From contig JAJCJJ010000005.1 in the NCBI GenBank assembly GCA_020555865.1, positions 1 to 64,000 on the forward strand: a stretch of DNA of 64,000 nucleotides, given 5' to 3'. Source of the DNA: a bacterium 210917-DFI.7.65 (lineage in GTDB: Bacteria; Bacillota; Clostridia; Oscillospirales; Oscillospiraceae). Each line of letters begins with the position of its first letter. The stretch's first letter is position 1. Of this stretch, positions 27,456-35,358 are shown in pieces. A model generated the notes under the pieces. The model was given only the letters and a program-made list of their open reading frames with translations. It had not been told where the DNA came from and did not search any database. A program made the position numbers and the translations under genes.

Positions 27456-28142
27456 TCAGTTTCCGCTGGGCGGAAGGAAGGGGAGAATCGCGCCGGCCAG
27501 CGTGGAAGCAGGCATCGTCTGCAGCCAGATGTGACCAGGACCGGTAATGCGGGTGTTGAACAAGCCCTCCCCGCCAAAAAGCATGTTTTTCACGCCCTTG
27601 ACCATCTGAACATCGATGCTGCAGGTTTCGTCCATCGCAGCCAGATACCCGGTGTCCACCACAATGGTCTGGCCAGCCTGCAGATCATATTCCACCAAAG
27701 AACCGCTGATTTCCAAAAACGCCATGCCGCTGCCCGAAAAGCGCTGCATAATAAAGCCTTCACCGCCGAAAAATCCGCTGCCCAACTTCTTCTGGAAAAA
27801 GATATTCATATCGACGCCCGCTTCCGTGGCCAAAAAGGCGGACTTCTGCGCCACAATGGCGCGCTGGGGAGAAATTTCAATGGGCAGAACCCGCCCAGGC
27901 ATGCTGGAAGCAAAAGAGATCATCCCTTCGCCCTGACGCGCCGTATAAGTACAGCGGAACAGAGACTCACCGGAAAAAGCCCGGCCAAACAGTTTTCCAA
28001 TCCCGCCTCCGGTATTGGTGTCCATCTCCATATTCGGCGACATCCACGCCATGCCGTTGCTCTCACAATGCATGGATTCATTTTGCGCCAGCCGGCAGAC
28101 CACCGCCGGGAAAGGGGTTCCTACAATTTCGTACTGCATCAT
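27456..28142 (-). CDS. AIM24/TIGR00266 family protein
   Basis: 228 residues from ATG 28142, with AAGGAGT six bases upstream; a longer reading is not needed. The family forms a double beta-sandwich rich in Gly. Typical segments are visible: FGRAFSGESLFRCTYTA, GEGMISFASSMPGRVLPIEI and GLFNTRITGPGHIWLQT. No catalytic residues are known for the family and its role is unclear. The protein is soluble, probably oligomeric, and transcribed alone. Confidence 0.88.
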   Translation of the reverse strand: MMQYEIVGTPFPAVVCRLAQNESMHCESNGMAWMSPNMEMDTNTGGGIGKLFGRAFSGESLFRCTYTARQGEGMISFASSMPGRVLPIEISPQRAIVAQKSAFLATEAGVDMNIFFQKKLGSGFFGGEGFIMQRFSGSGMAFLEISGSLVEYDLQAGQTIVVDTGYLAAMDETCSIDVQMVKGVKNMLFGGEGLFNTRITGPGHIWLQTMPASTLAGAILPFLPPSGN

Positions 28143-28175
28143 GTTCACTCCTTTTCTGCGGCCTGTAAAAGGGAT

Positions 28176-28204
28176 TTGCACTTTTGGGCAAAAACCAGTA
28201 TAAT
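28176..28204 (+). promoter_or_regulatory. Sigma-A promoter of the small membrane-anchored protein
   Basis: TTGCAC (28176-28181) and TATAAT (28199-28204) with a 17-base spacer, 84 bases before the start codon. Confidence 0.7.
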
Positions 28205-28288
28205 AGCCGTATTCTATAATTTATTATATCGGCCGGCAGCACATTTGAAAAGATGGAATTTTCTTAAGATTGCCGGCAGGAGGGATTT

Positions 28289-28696
28289 ATGGCAAAGTCA
28301 AAAAAGAAAAAGAAAAACACCCGCATTTCCGCAGAGGAAAAAGCAGCCCTGCGCCAGGAGCGCTCAGAATTGCGCGCCAAGCAGAATCGCAAAGCCATAC
28401 TGGCTCTGGGGGGACTGATTATCTGTGCTACGTTGCTGATCGCCATGCTGGTGGGCGCCGGCAGCACCGGCAAAAAATACAATATGGCTAAGTTTGAACA
28501 GCTTCACAACGGTATGAGCTATGCCGAAGTGGTCGAAGTGCTGGGCGCCGACGGTGAAGTGGCCAACGAAGACGGCAGCAGTCAGGAAACACCTGGCTCC
28601 TACATCTGGACAAACCGCAACGGCAGCAGTATCACCGCCGTATTCGATGAAAACGATACGCTGGTCGCTGCTTATCAGGACGGACTGGATAAATAA
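28289..28696 (+). CDS. Membrane-anchored BLIP/SmpA-like domain protein
   Basis: 135 residues, AGGAGGG upstream. Residues 1-35 are very basic and cytoplasmic (runs of Lys, Arg). Residues about 37-57 are one membrane helix. The outer part (about 65-135) has the pattern YNMAKFEQLHNGMSYAEVVEVLG ... YIWTNRNGSSITAVFDENDTLVA. That is the repeat of the BLIP/SmpA-OmlA fold, found in beta-lactamase inhibitor proteins and in many small Firmicute proteins. No partner or substrate can be inferred. Confidence 0.85.
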   Translation: MAKSKKKKKNTRISAEEKAALRQERSELRAKQNRKAILALGGLIICATLLIAMLVGAGSTGKKYNMAKFEQLHNGMSYAEVVEVLGADGEVANEDGSSQETPGSYIWTNRNGSSITAVFDENDTLVAAYQDGLDK

Positions 28697-28743
28697 GGCG
28701 CAAAAAAGCCCCGCACAGGCGGGGCACAGCTTGCTGATCTAAA

Positions 28744-28770
28744 AAACGCCCCGCCTGCGGCGGGGCGTTT
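28744..28770. terminator. Bidirectional terminator between the BLIP-like gene and the 31-residue ORF
   Basis: 12-bp stem (28744-28755 with 28759-28770), TGC loop, T or A runs on both sides. Its last base is also the last base of the stop codon of the small minus-strand ORF. A weaker GC hairpin (28709-28725) precedes it. Confidence 0.85.
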
Positions 28771-28865
28771 CAGCGTTGACTGATATTCCGGTCGTCGCCA
28801 TAGATCAGATCGTCCACATCGCTCCCATCGCCAAAGCGGGCGGAATAAGGTTCATTGTTGTTCAT
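28770..28865 (-). CDS. Short acidic protein of 31 residues, unknown
   Basis: Not previously listed because of its size. ATG at 28865, TGA ending at 28770, with a full GGAGG ribosome site nine bases upstream. The peptide is acidic (eight Asp/Glu), with the segment RFGDGSDVDDLIYGDD. It has no membrane helix. The stop codon abuts a perfect terminator, so the ribosome site, ORF and terminator form a compact unit. No family is recognised. It may be a real small protein or a chance ORF; the good start context and matching terminator favour the first. Confidence 0.6.
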   Translation of the reverse strand: MNNNEPYSARFGDGSDVDDLIYGDDRNISQR

Positions 28866-28994
28866 ATAGATCTGCCTCCGTTTTGAGATACTCATAACAG
28901 TATATGAAACCGAAGGCAAAAAATGTGTCGGACGCCGGGGCATGGAAAAATCTTCCTGCTCCGGCGCATTCGGTGCTCCCCGTTCAGTCCGCCC

Positions 28995-29840
28995 TCACCG
29001 CATGTCAAGAACATACGCCTCGACGGCCGCTGCCGCACCGTCGTCATCGTTAGATCCTGTAAGCACATCGGCATGGGCTTTGACAATCTCCTCGCCGTTG
29101 GCCATCGCCACACCCAAGCCCGCTTTTTCAATCATATCCAAATCGTTTTCGCTGTCGCCCACCGCCATGATCTCCGTACGGCCGATGCCCAGCAGCTCCC
29201 CCAGCTTCAGCAGAGCGCTGCCCTTGCCTGCGCTTTTGTGAATGATCTCAATATTGCCGACGCCGCCGGAAACAAAAGACACTTCCGGATATTGCCGCAC
29301 GACTGCCACCGTTTCCTCCCGAAACCGGGCTTTGCCGTCCGGCGTTTTCAGAAAATTGATCACTACTTTTTCCGGCGCCTCGCCCCGCTGCGCCACATAG
29401 GCAGGCAGATCGGGGACAATCTTGCGCGAGGAAATCAGATACTCCTGCATGGCCGCCACCAGGTCGAGAGCACGGATACGCTGCCGGCCGATCTCTTCCA
29501 TATAACCCCAGTCGCCGATAAACGCGCCCTGCACCACCTCCAGCGTCCGGGTACGGCGAAGAATATCCACCGCCGCATCCAGCGGCATGCAATCGGTATA
29601 CAGCCGTTCTCCCGTGCACAGATCACACACTGCCGCACCATTGCTCACCACGGCGTAGCGAATGCCCGGAATGGCCAGCAGCGCCTGCGGCAGCCCGATC
29701 CGGGGCCGCCCCGTGGCCGGCACCACCGCGACGCCTTTCCGCGCAGCTGCCGCCAGGACGGCACAGGTATGCGCTGTCAGCTCTTTTTTGCTGTTGAACA
29801 GTGTCCCATCCAGATCCAGTCCCACCATACGGATCGCCAC
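28995..29840 (-). CDS. Cof-type HAD hydrolase
   Basis: 281 residues from GTG 29840, preceded by AAAGGGAG; an in-frame upstream extension to 30230 would run antisense through yerC and is rejected. The HAD motifs are DLDGT (near residue 7), ATGRP, and GDSENDLDMIE (about 230), with a Cof cap domain between. Such enzymes dephosphorylate sugar phosphates, nucleotides or cofactors. It is divergent from the YerC gene. Confidence 0.93.
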   Translation of the reverse strand: MAIRMVGLDLDGTLFNSKKELTAHTCAVLAAAARKGVAVVPATGRPRIGLPQALLAIPGIRYAVVSNGAAVCDLCTGERLYTDCMPLDAAVDILRRTRTLEVVQGAFIGDWGYMEEIGRQRIRALDLVAAMQEYLISSRKIVPDLPAYVAQRGEAPEKVVINFLKTPDGKARFREETVAVVRQYPEVSFVSGGVGNIEIIHKSAGKGSALLKLGELLGIGRTEIMAVGDSENDLDMIEKAGLGVAMANGEEIVKAHADVLTGSNDDDGAAAAVEAYVLDMR

Positions 29841-29951
29841 CTGAAGCACTCCCTTTCCCGGAAAAAGCATTTGCTTTCTCCCCGTTCCTGCGTTATCATG
29901 ATTATACAGGCTTTTCCCTGCCTGCGCAAGATAAAGGAGGCCGTAAACCCC

Positions 29952-30248
29952 ATGAAACAGGAACTGCACCACGACGGCAGCGATGCCTTTTACGAAACCG
30001 TTCTCAAACTCCAAAGCACCGATGAATGCCGCGCCTTTTTTGAGGATATTTGCTCTCCCCACGAGCTGCGCACCATCGAGCAGCGCTTCCAGCTGCTGTT
30101 TCTGCTCACTTCCGGCCGCAGTTACTCGGAGATCGGCGAGATCACCGGCGCTTCCAGCGCCACGATCAGCCGTGCCAGCCGCCAGATTGCCAACAGTCAT
30201 TGCGGCATCGCGGAGATCATCCTGCGGCATACCAAAGCGGAAGACTAA
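29952..30248 (+). CDS. YerC/YecD family TrpR-related DNA-binding protein
   Basis: 98 residues, AAGGAGG eleven bases before the ATG. A TrpR-like helix-turn-helix runs from about residue 30 to 90 (SPHELRTIEQRFQLLFLL, then SYSEIGEITGASSATISRASR). The family acts as a small transcription regulator in Firmicutes; its effector is not known. It is divergent from the HAD gene, so their promoters share about 110 bases. Confidence 0.93.
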   Translation: MKQELHHDGSDAFYETVLKLQSTDECRAFFEDICSPHELRTIEQRFQLLFLLTSGRSYSEIGEITGASSATISRASRQIANSHCGIAEIILRHTKAED

Positions 30249-30267
30249 GTTTCATGGTAAATGCCAT

Positions 30268-30316
30268 TGCAATACCCCTCTGCATATTTTTTGTTCTTAT
30301 GCAGAGGGGTATTGCA
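30268..30316. terminator. Hairpin between yerC and the Nudix gene
   Basis: Perfect 18-bp stem (30268-30285 with 30299-30316) between convergent genes; no T-tract follows. Confidence 0.6.
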
Positions 30317-30326
30317 TCAAATATAT

Positions 30327-30800
30327 TTATCCTTTCAAACGCTGTGTCCCGTTGAGCACCGCTTCGCACAGAAGATCTCCTTCGTAACGCAGTTTCAATG
30401 TAAAAAAGTCATCTCCGGCAGCCATCTTCTGCAGAAAGATACGGTCGCCCTCCCAGGTGGGCAGCGCAAGCACGTTCTCTTTCTTGACCCAAACGAGCTC
30501 TCCTTCATCGCATCCGGCCAGCGTACCGGTAAAATCCGTTGCGTGAAAAAGGTACATATATTCCCCTTCCCAGGTGTCGGACACAAAGGTGATCACACTG
30601 CACAGGCGAAAACGCGTCAGCGTCAGTCCCGTCTCTTCCCGCACCTCCCGCAGAAGACATTCCTCCGGACTTTCATTCTCTTCAAATTTTCCGCCCACAC
30701 CGATCCACTTATCATGGTTGAGATCATTTTCTTTTTTGGTGCGGTGCAGCATCAGATAGTTTCCATCCCGTTCAATATAGCACAGAGTTGTATGTTTCAT
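30327..30800 (-). CDS. Nudix hydrolase (MutT-like, 8-oxo-dGTP diphosphatase type)
   Basis: 157 residues with the Nudix box GGKFEENESPEECLLREVREETGL at about 36-59 (G-x5-E-x7-REVREETGL intact). The start TTLCYIERDGNYLMLHRTKKEND is typical of MutT-like enzymes that clean damaged nucleotides. The exact substrate is not shown. It reads toward yerC. Confidence 0.92.
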   Translation of the reverse strand: MKHTTLCYIERDGNYLMLHRTKKENDLNHDKWIGVGGKFEENESPEECLLREVREETGLTLTRFRLCSVITFVSDTWEGEYMYLFHATDFTGTLAGCDEGELVWVKKENVLALPTWEGDRIFLQKMAAGDDFFTLKLRYEGDLLCEAVLNGTQRLKG

Positions 30801-30930
30801 CTATTTCCGCCTCCCGCTTTATTGTACCGGAGACGGCACCCGGATACAAGGGGCCTTTTGCCCATGTTCACAGATTGTTCACATAACATTCAAAATTTCG
30901 TAACCACTTTCCAGCAGCAACCTGTTAGGA

Positions 30931-31119
30931 TAAGATCAAAGCAAAGGATACCATGCTTCATAAAAATCATTCTTTTCTTTTTTACTCTCTCTAACACAGG
31001 CTGCGTTCCTGTTTCCCCCATGGGGCGTAGCCAACCACTTTTTACCGTACCGGTTTCCCCCCATCTGGTACGTTTTCTAAAAAAGCTGTTCGGCGTCCCC
31101 GCCGGACAGCTTTTCTCGT
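30931..31119 (+). ncRNA. Candidate small structured RNA with its own promoter and terminator
   Basis: No ORF explains this stretch. A promoter-like pair TTTCCA (30908-30913)/TAAGAT (30931-30936), 17-base spacer, starts it. Three stems follow: GGCTGCG/CGTAGCC (30999-31005 with 31026-31032), CGTACC/GGTACG (31046-31051 with 31067-31072), and a terminator stem (31081-31095 with 31100-31114) followed by TTTT. The next gene has its own promoter beyond the terminator, so this is not simply its leader. No known RNA family was recognised (checked by eye against T-box, SRP, 6S, tmRNA). Confidence 0.35.
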
Positions 31120-31157
31120 TTTCCTCCCTCTTTTTTACAATCGTTTGAAAATGTAAA

Positions 31158-31186
31158 TTGTAATCCCGAAGCGGCTTTTTTATAAT
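31158..31186 (+). promoter_or_regulatory. Sigma-A promoter of the acyl-CoA dehydratase-like operon
   Basis: TTGTAA (31158-31163) and TATAAT (31181-31186) with a 17-base spacer, 55 bases before the GTG. Confidence 0.7.
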
Positions 31187-31241
31187 AGAACAATCCCACA
31201 GATACCATTATTCTGTTTTTTACCAAAAGGAGGCCCCTGCT

Positions 31242-32204
31242 GTGACAATCGGCATCCCAAAGGCATTTTATTATTACCGCTACGGCGAATTGTGGCGCAC
31301 ATTTTTCCGCACGCTGGGCTGCGAAGTGATACTCAGCCCGGACACGAACAAACAGTTTCTCACAGAGGGCAGCAAATACTCCATTGACGAGGGGTGCTTG
31401 TCCATGAAGATTTATCTGGGCCATGTCAAATGGCTTCTGAGCCGCTGCGACTATGTGTTTGTACCCCGCATCGCCAATTTTGGCTGGGTGGACACCGGCG
31501 TAAAAAAGATCTGTTGTCCCCGATTCGAGGCACTGCACGATGTAGTACGCAACACGTTCCGCGCCCAGGCCGACCAGATTCTCGGCTGTCAGATCGACTA
31601 TATTGATGTGAACAAAAGCCTCGGCGTACACACGGAGGAGCACGCTTTTCTGGAACTGGGCCGCGCACTGGGCGCTTCCCGGTCCGAAACGGTGCGCGCT
31701 TACCGCCGCGCCAAGGCTGCCGACAAGCAGGTTCGCGCCGCGGCCGCACAGCACCAGGAGACGCTGCTTGCCGGCAGCGGTACAAAAATTCTGCTGGCCG
31801 GCCATGGTTACGTGCTCCACGATCCTTTTGTGGGCGTACCGGCCCAACAGATGCTCCGGTCCCTGGGCGTAAAAACGATCTTTTCCGATGCGCTGGACCG
31901 CGCCGCCTGCCTGAGAGCAGGCGATCGCCTCAGTCCCACAGTGCCCTGGGAGGTCAACCGGGAAATTTTCGGCGCAGTGCAATTGTGCCGCAGCCGCGTG
32001 GACGGTGTGATCCTGATGAGCGCTTTTCCCTGCGGGCCGGATTCCATGACCAACGACATGCTGGTGCGCCTGGTCAAGGATGTGCCGATTTTAACGATTA
32101 TCCTGGACAACCAGTCCGGCAGCGCCGGACTGGAAACGCGGCTGGAAAGCTTTGTGGATATTCTGCGTTTCCGCAGAGCCTCCGCAGACAAAAAGGAGGC
32201 ATGA
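31242..32204 (+). CDS. DUF2229-type 2-hydroxyacyl-CoA dehydratase-family subunit
   Basis: 320 residues, GTG start with AAAAGGAGG upstream. The N-terminus (IGIPKAFYYYRYGELWRTFF) is the DUF2229 signature of CoA-dehydratase-related proteins. Cys in DEGCLSMK, KICCPRF and FPCGPDS are candidate cluster ligands. It is a distant paralogue of the next gene: both have GSKYS-x3-C near residue 50 and a C-terminal D-x-QSG/QTG-x-AG-x-x-TRLE-x-F-x-D. This implies a two-subunit complex as in HgdA/HgdB. The substrate is unknown. Five bases separate it from the next gene. Confidence 0.88.
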   Translation: MTIGIPKAFYYYRYGELWRTFFRTLGCEVILSPDTNKQFLTEGSKYSIDEGCLSMKIYLGHVKWLLSRCDYVFVPRIANFGWVDTGVKKICCPRFEALHDVVRNTFRAQADQILGCQIDYIDVNKSLGVHTEEHAFLELGRALGASRSETVRAYRRAKAADKQVRAAAAQHQETLLAGSGTKILLAGHGYVLHDPFVGVPAQQMLRSLGVKTIFSDALDRAACLRAGDRLSPTVPWEVNREIFGAVQLCRSRVDGVILMSAFPCGPDSMTNDMLVRLVKDVPILTIILDNQSGSAGLETRLESFVDILRFRRASADKKEA

Positions 32205-32209
32205 GCGCT

Positions 32210-33289
32210 ATGGCAAAGCGAAGAATCGGCTTCCCGCGCATGGATAATTATAATGTAGCCCTCAAATATCTGGTCGAAACAGGCTGTGGCTGCGAATATG
32301 TCATGGCTCCGCCCATGACGCGCAAAACATTGGAGCTGGGCAGCAAATACAGCCCTGACTTTGTCTGCGCCCCATTCAAATACACCCTCGGTTCCATGCT
32401 GGAAATGCTGCAAAGCGAAGGCGGTGTGGATGCCATTGTGGAAACCGGCGGCGTATGCCGCCTGGGCTATTACGGCGCTCTGCAAAAACAGATCCTGCGG
32501 GATCTGGGCTACGAGGCAGACTTCATCGACCTGGCGGAAATGGGCAAACACAAACTGCGCGGCTATTACGCCGCCGCAAAACGGATCAATCCGGCCATCT
32601 CGATCGCCAAAGCGGCACGGACGCTGCCCGACGCGCTGAAAGCCGTTCGTTATATTGACGAGATGGAAGGCCGCGTACGCCTCGACCGTGGCTTTGAACG
32701 GCAGCGCGGCAGCATGAAAGCGGTGTTCGATACGTTTTTACAGGAGATATCTTCTGCAAAGAATCGAAAAAGCCTGGATGCAGCTTACCAGAAAGCCTCC
32801 GCAGCGCTGAGCGCAGTCGCCCTGGACAAGCCCGAAACCCCCCTTCGCGTGGGGATCGTGGGCGAATATTACACGGTGATGGATGACTTCGGCAATCACA
32901 ACGTGGAACAGATTCTCGGCTATATGGGCCGGGGTGTGGAAATCCACCGCTGGATGACCTTCACCCACCGGAATCTGGAATATGACGAGCAGGCCGACCT
33001 CCAAACTATCGCCCCCTATGTCCGCTATTCCATGGGACCCACTACCTCAGCCACCCTGGCTGGCGCCATCCGCTACGCCGATGCCGGCTTCGACGGCATT
33101 GTGCATGTCAAATCCTTCGGCTGTACGCCGGAGGTGGATGCTATGGCGGTGCTGCAGAACATCAGCGCTGACCGCGGCATTCCCATCCTCTACCTGAGCT
33201 ACGATTCCCAAACCGGCGACGCAGGCATTCAGACCCGCCTCGAAGCCTTTTATGATATGATCGATATGAAACGGAGAAAACAGCCATGA
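32210..33289 (+). CDS. 2-hydroxyacyl-CoA dehydratase-family (HgdB-like) subunit
   Basis: 359 residues from ATG 32210, with AAAGGAGG ten bases upstream. Conserved Cys53 (FVCAPFK), Cys83 (GGVCRLGY) and Cys305 (FGCTPEV) suit a [4Fe-4S] or double-cubane cluster. Family members either dehydrate 2-hydroxyacyl-CoA by a ketyl-radical route or, as double-cubane proteins, reduce small molecules. Upstream is its paralogue and downstream, overlapping by four bases (ATGA), is the ATP-driven activase that supplies the electron. No CoA-transferase or acyl-CoA ligase is next to it, so the substrate is open. Confidence 0.92.
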   Translation: MAKRRIGFPRMDNYNVALKYLVETGCGCEYVMAPPMTRKTLELGSKYSPDFVCAPFKYTLGSMLEMLQSEGGVDAIVETGGVCRLGYYGALQKQILRDLGYEADFIDLAEMGKHKLRGYYAAAKRINPAISIAKAARTLPDALKAVRYIDEMEGRVRLDRGFERQRGSMKAVFDTFLQEISSAKNRKSLDAAYQKASAALSAVALDKPETPLRVGIVGEYYTVMDDFGNHNVEQILGYMGRGVEIHRWMTFTHRNLEYDEQADLQTIAPYVRYSMGPTTSATLAGAIRYADAGFDGIVHVKSFGCTPEVDAMAVLQNISADRGIPILYLSYDSQTGDAGIQTRLEAFYDMIDMKRRKQP

Positions 33290-34239
33290 AACACGCATAT
33301 CTTGGCATTGATATCGGCTCAATTTCCACCAAGGGTGTTATCATCGATGAGGACAACCGCTTTCTGGCCAGCGAATACATCTGGACAGAAGGCAACCCTA
33401 TCGAAGCGGTACGCCGCCTGCTGAAACTGCTGGAGCAGCAGTTCGACAAGGAGCACTACACTGTGGTGTCCGTAGGCACCACCGGCAGCGCCCGGCGGCT
33501 TATCGGCGCAGTGGTGGGCGCATCCATGGTGAAAAATGAGATTACAGCCCACGCTGTGGGCACTACTACGCTGCACCCGAATGTCCGCACCATTTTTGAG
33601 ATCGGCGGACAGGACAGCAAAATCATTTTGCTGGAAAACGGCGTGGTGGTGGATTACGCTATGAATACACTCTGCGCCGCCGGTACCGGCTCCTTTCTCT
33701 CCAGCCAGTCCCACCGGCTGGGCGTAGAGGTGGAAGAATTTGGTCATATTGCGCTTAAAAGCAAAACCCCTACTCCCATCGCCGCCCGCTGCACCGTATT
33801 TGCCGAATCGGATCTGGTGCACAAGGCCCAGATGGGCTACAGCCGGGAGGACATCATTGCCGGACTCTGCAAGGCTGTAGTGACCAACTATCTCAACAAC
33901 GTGGGCAAAGGCAAGCGCATTCAAAGCCCCATTGTTTTCCAGGGCGGCGTGAGCAAAAATGTTGGCGTAGTGCGGTTTTTCAAAGAAGCCACCGGCGAGG
34001 ACATTCTGGTGGACGACGCCGGCCATTTGATGGGCGCTTTCGGCGTGGCAATTTTGGCTCGCAGCAGCGGCGTGGAAAAGCCTTTCGATTTCAGCGTCAC
34101 AGACGATCGCTTCCAGACCCGGGAGATCCACTGCGGCAAGTGCGCCAACCAATGTGAAATCATCTGCGTCTACCGCGGCGAGCACTTGATCGATGCCTGG
34201 GGAAACCGGTGCGAAAAGGGCGCCATAAAGTTGGCATAA
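33286..34239 (+). CDS. Acyl-CoA dehydratase activase (BadF/HgdC ATPase)
   Basis: 317 residues with the ASKHA ATPase fold (GIDIGSISTKGVIID; EIGGQDSK). The two Cys that bridge a [4Fe-4S] cluster between the subunits of the homodimer are in MNTLCAAGTGSFL and AARCTVFAESD. The C-terminus adds CGKCANQCEIIC (about residue 284), an extra Cys-rich segment beyond classical HgdC. It uses ATP to push a low-potential electron into the dehydratase-like partner. It overlaps that gene by four bases. Confidence 0.95.
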   Translation: MKHAYLGIDIGSISTKGVIIDEDNRFLASEYIWTEGNPIEAVRRLLKLLEQQFDKEHYTVVSVGTTGSARRLIGAVVGASMVKNEITAHAVGTTTLHPNVRTIFEIGGQDSKIILLENGVVVDYAMNTLCAAGTGSFLSSQSHRLGVEVEEFGHIALKSKTPTPIAARCTVFAESDLVHKAQMGYSREDIIAGLCKAVVTNYLNNVGKGKRIQSPIVFQGGVSKNVGVVRFFKEATGEDILVDDAGHLMGAFGVAILARSSGVEKPFDFSVTDDRFQTREIHCGKCANQCEIICVYRGEHLIDAWGNRCEKGAIKLA

Positions 34240-34255
34240 AGCCGGTGCAAAAAGG

Positions 34256-34303
34256 AACAAGGGCATTCCCTGCGCTGTACGCAGGGAATGCCCTTGTTTT
34301 CTT
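34256..34303 (+). terminator. Terminator after the activase gene
   Basis: Perfect 19-bp stem (34256-34274 with 34280-34298), loop CTGTA, then a T-rich run. It may also end leftward transcription of the amidohydrolase remnant. Confidence 0.92.
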
Positions 34304-34402
34304 TTGCCGCATACATATTTTGCAGCGGCGCTGTCTCCGGGAATGTATCGGAAAAATCTTTACCTGCAAACCATGATCTCGTGCCGAAGGGTATCGTTCC
34401 GC

Positions 34403-35098
34403 TCAAACATTCTTCAAATGGAACAGTTTCTTTGGCGTATCATAAAACATCATTTTACCAATACGTTTTGCTGCTCCAACATCAAACAGCCCCTCTTCCA
34501 CTTTGATGGCCAGTGCACGGCTGATATTCATCCGCGCCATATGCTGGTGGCCGCTCACGCCGTCGATAAAGCAGTAATCTCCGCCAAATGCATTAATCTT
34601 GTTCAGCGGCACCGAATCGGCCCACTCCACCAGAGAATTGGCACACGCCGTCGGCGAGATAATATGCGCCCAACACATATCAATATAGACATTCGGGAAA
34701 ACCTTCGCCAATGCAGACAGCGTATGTTGGTACGGATAGCCAATATGGAAAATATCAAAATTCACATCTTTATACTGCATGAACAGGTTGGTCAGCAGCG
34801 TAGGATCGCTGTAGGAAATGATATTGGCATTCCCTTCCTGCAGCCCCGTATGGATCTGAAAGGGAATGTGGCACTTATTCGCCCAGCGGCAGAGAAAATG
34901 CATCATATAATCCTGGAACTTTTTTCCCACACAGTAGACTTCATCCGCCCAGCAATACTGCCCGCCCACATGGAAAATTGTGTTGAAGTCCGCCTCGGCC
35001 TCGCTGAATGTCACGGTATCAAAAAACAACGGCCACAATATCCAGTATGAAATCCCCGAACAGTTTGCCCAAGATGTACTGTCGTTTATCAACGCGTG
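34403..35098 (-). pseudogene. Amidohydrolase 2 family remnant lacking the N-terminal metal-binding half
   Basis: The open frame ends at 34403 and its recognisable part (about 230 residues) matches the C-terminal half of metal-dependent amidohydrolases: FQIHTGLQEGNAN, FDIFHIGYPYQH, NVYIDMCWAHI, INAFGGDYCFIDGVSGH. The N-terminal H-x-H metal site is absent. The in-frame extension upstream (to 35167) runs through a 13-bp hairpin (35121-35150) and looks non-coding, with no convincing start. It is probably a decayed, 5'-truncated gene, alone between two plus-strand operons. A complete gene with an unusual start is less likely. Confidence 0.65.
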
Positions 35099-35120
35099 AT
35101 TCTGTTTCCGGTTTTCTTTT

Positions 35121-35150
35121 TGCGCCCCGCAAAGGCATTTGCGGGGCGCA
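35121..35150. repeat. Hairpin in the decayed 5' region of the amidohydrolase remnant
   Basis: Perfect 13-bp GC-rich stem (35121-35133 with 35138-35150), four-base loop. No T-tract on either side, so termination is uncertain. Confidence 0.5.
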
Positions 35151-35233
35151 CCTCTTTCAGCGGGCATCCCCCGGCATTTCCTTTTCTGTGTCTCTTCCAG
35201 CGGAAAAAGAACAGCACCGAAAAATTTTTCTTC

Positions 35234-35262
35234 TTGCCAAACACTGTCGAATCCGCTATAGT
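35234..35262 (+). promoter_or_regulatory. Sigma-A promoter of the flavin/ferredoxin fusion gene
   Basis: TTGCCA (35234-35239) and TATAGT (35257-35262) with a 17-base spacer, about 97 bases before the start codon. Confidence 0.65.
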
Positions 35263-35358
35263 ATCCTTTGGAAACTATGGCACAAATTTGTGCTTACTTG
35301 CGTCTTCGTTTACAACGGTTTATGATGATTCCAACAACTAGACAGGGGGCAACTCACC

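Noticed and set aside
31040..31114. T-box-like words (GGTAC) before a terminator
   Set aside because: No T-box sequence TGGNACCGCG, no specifier stem, and the next gene is not amino-acid related.
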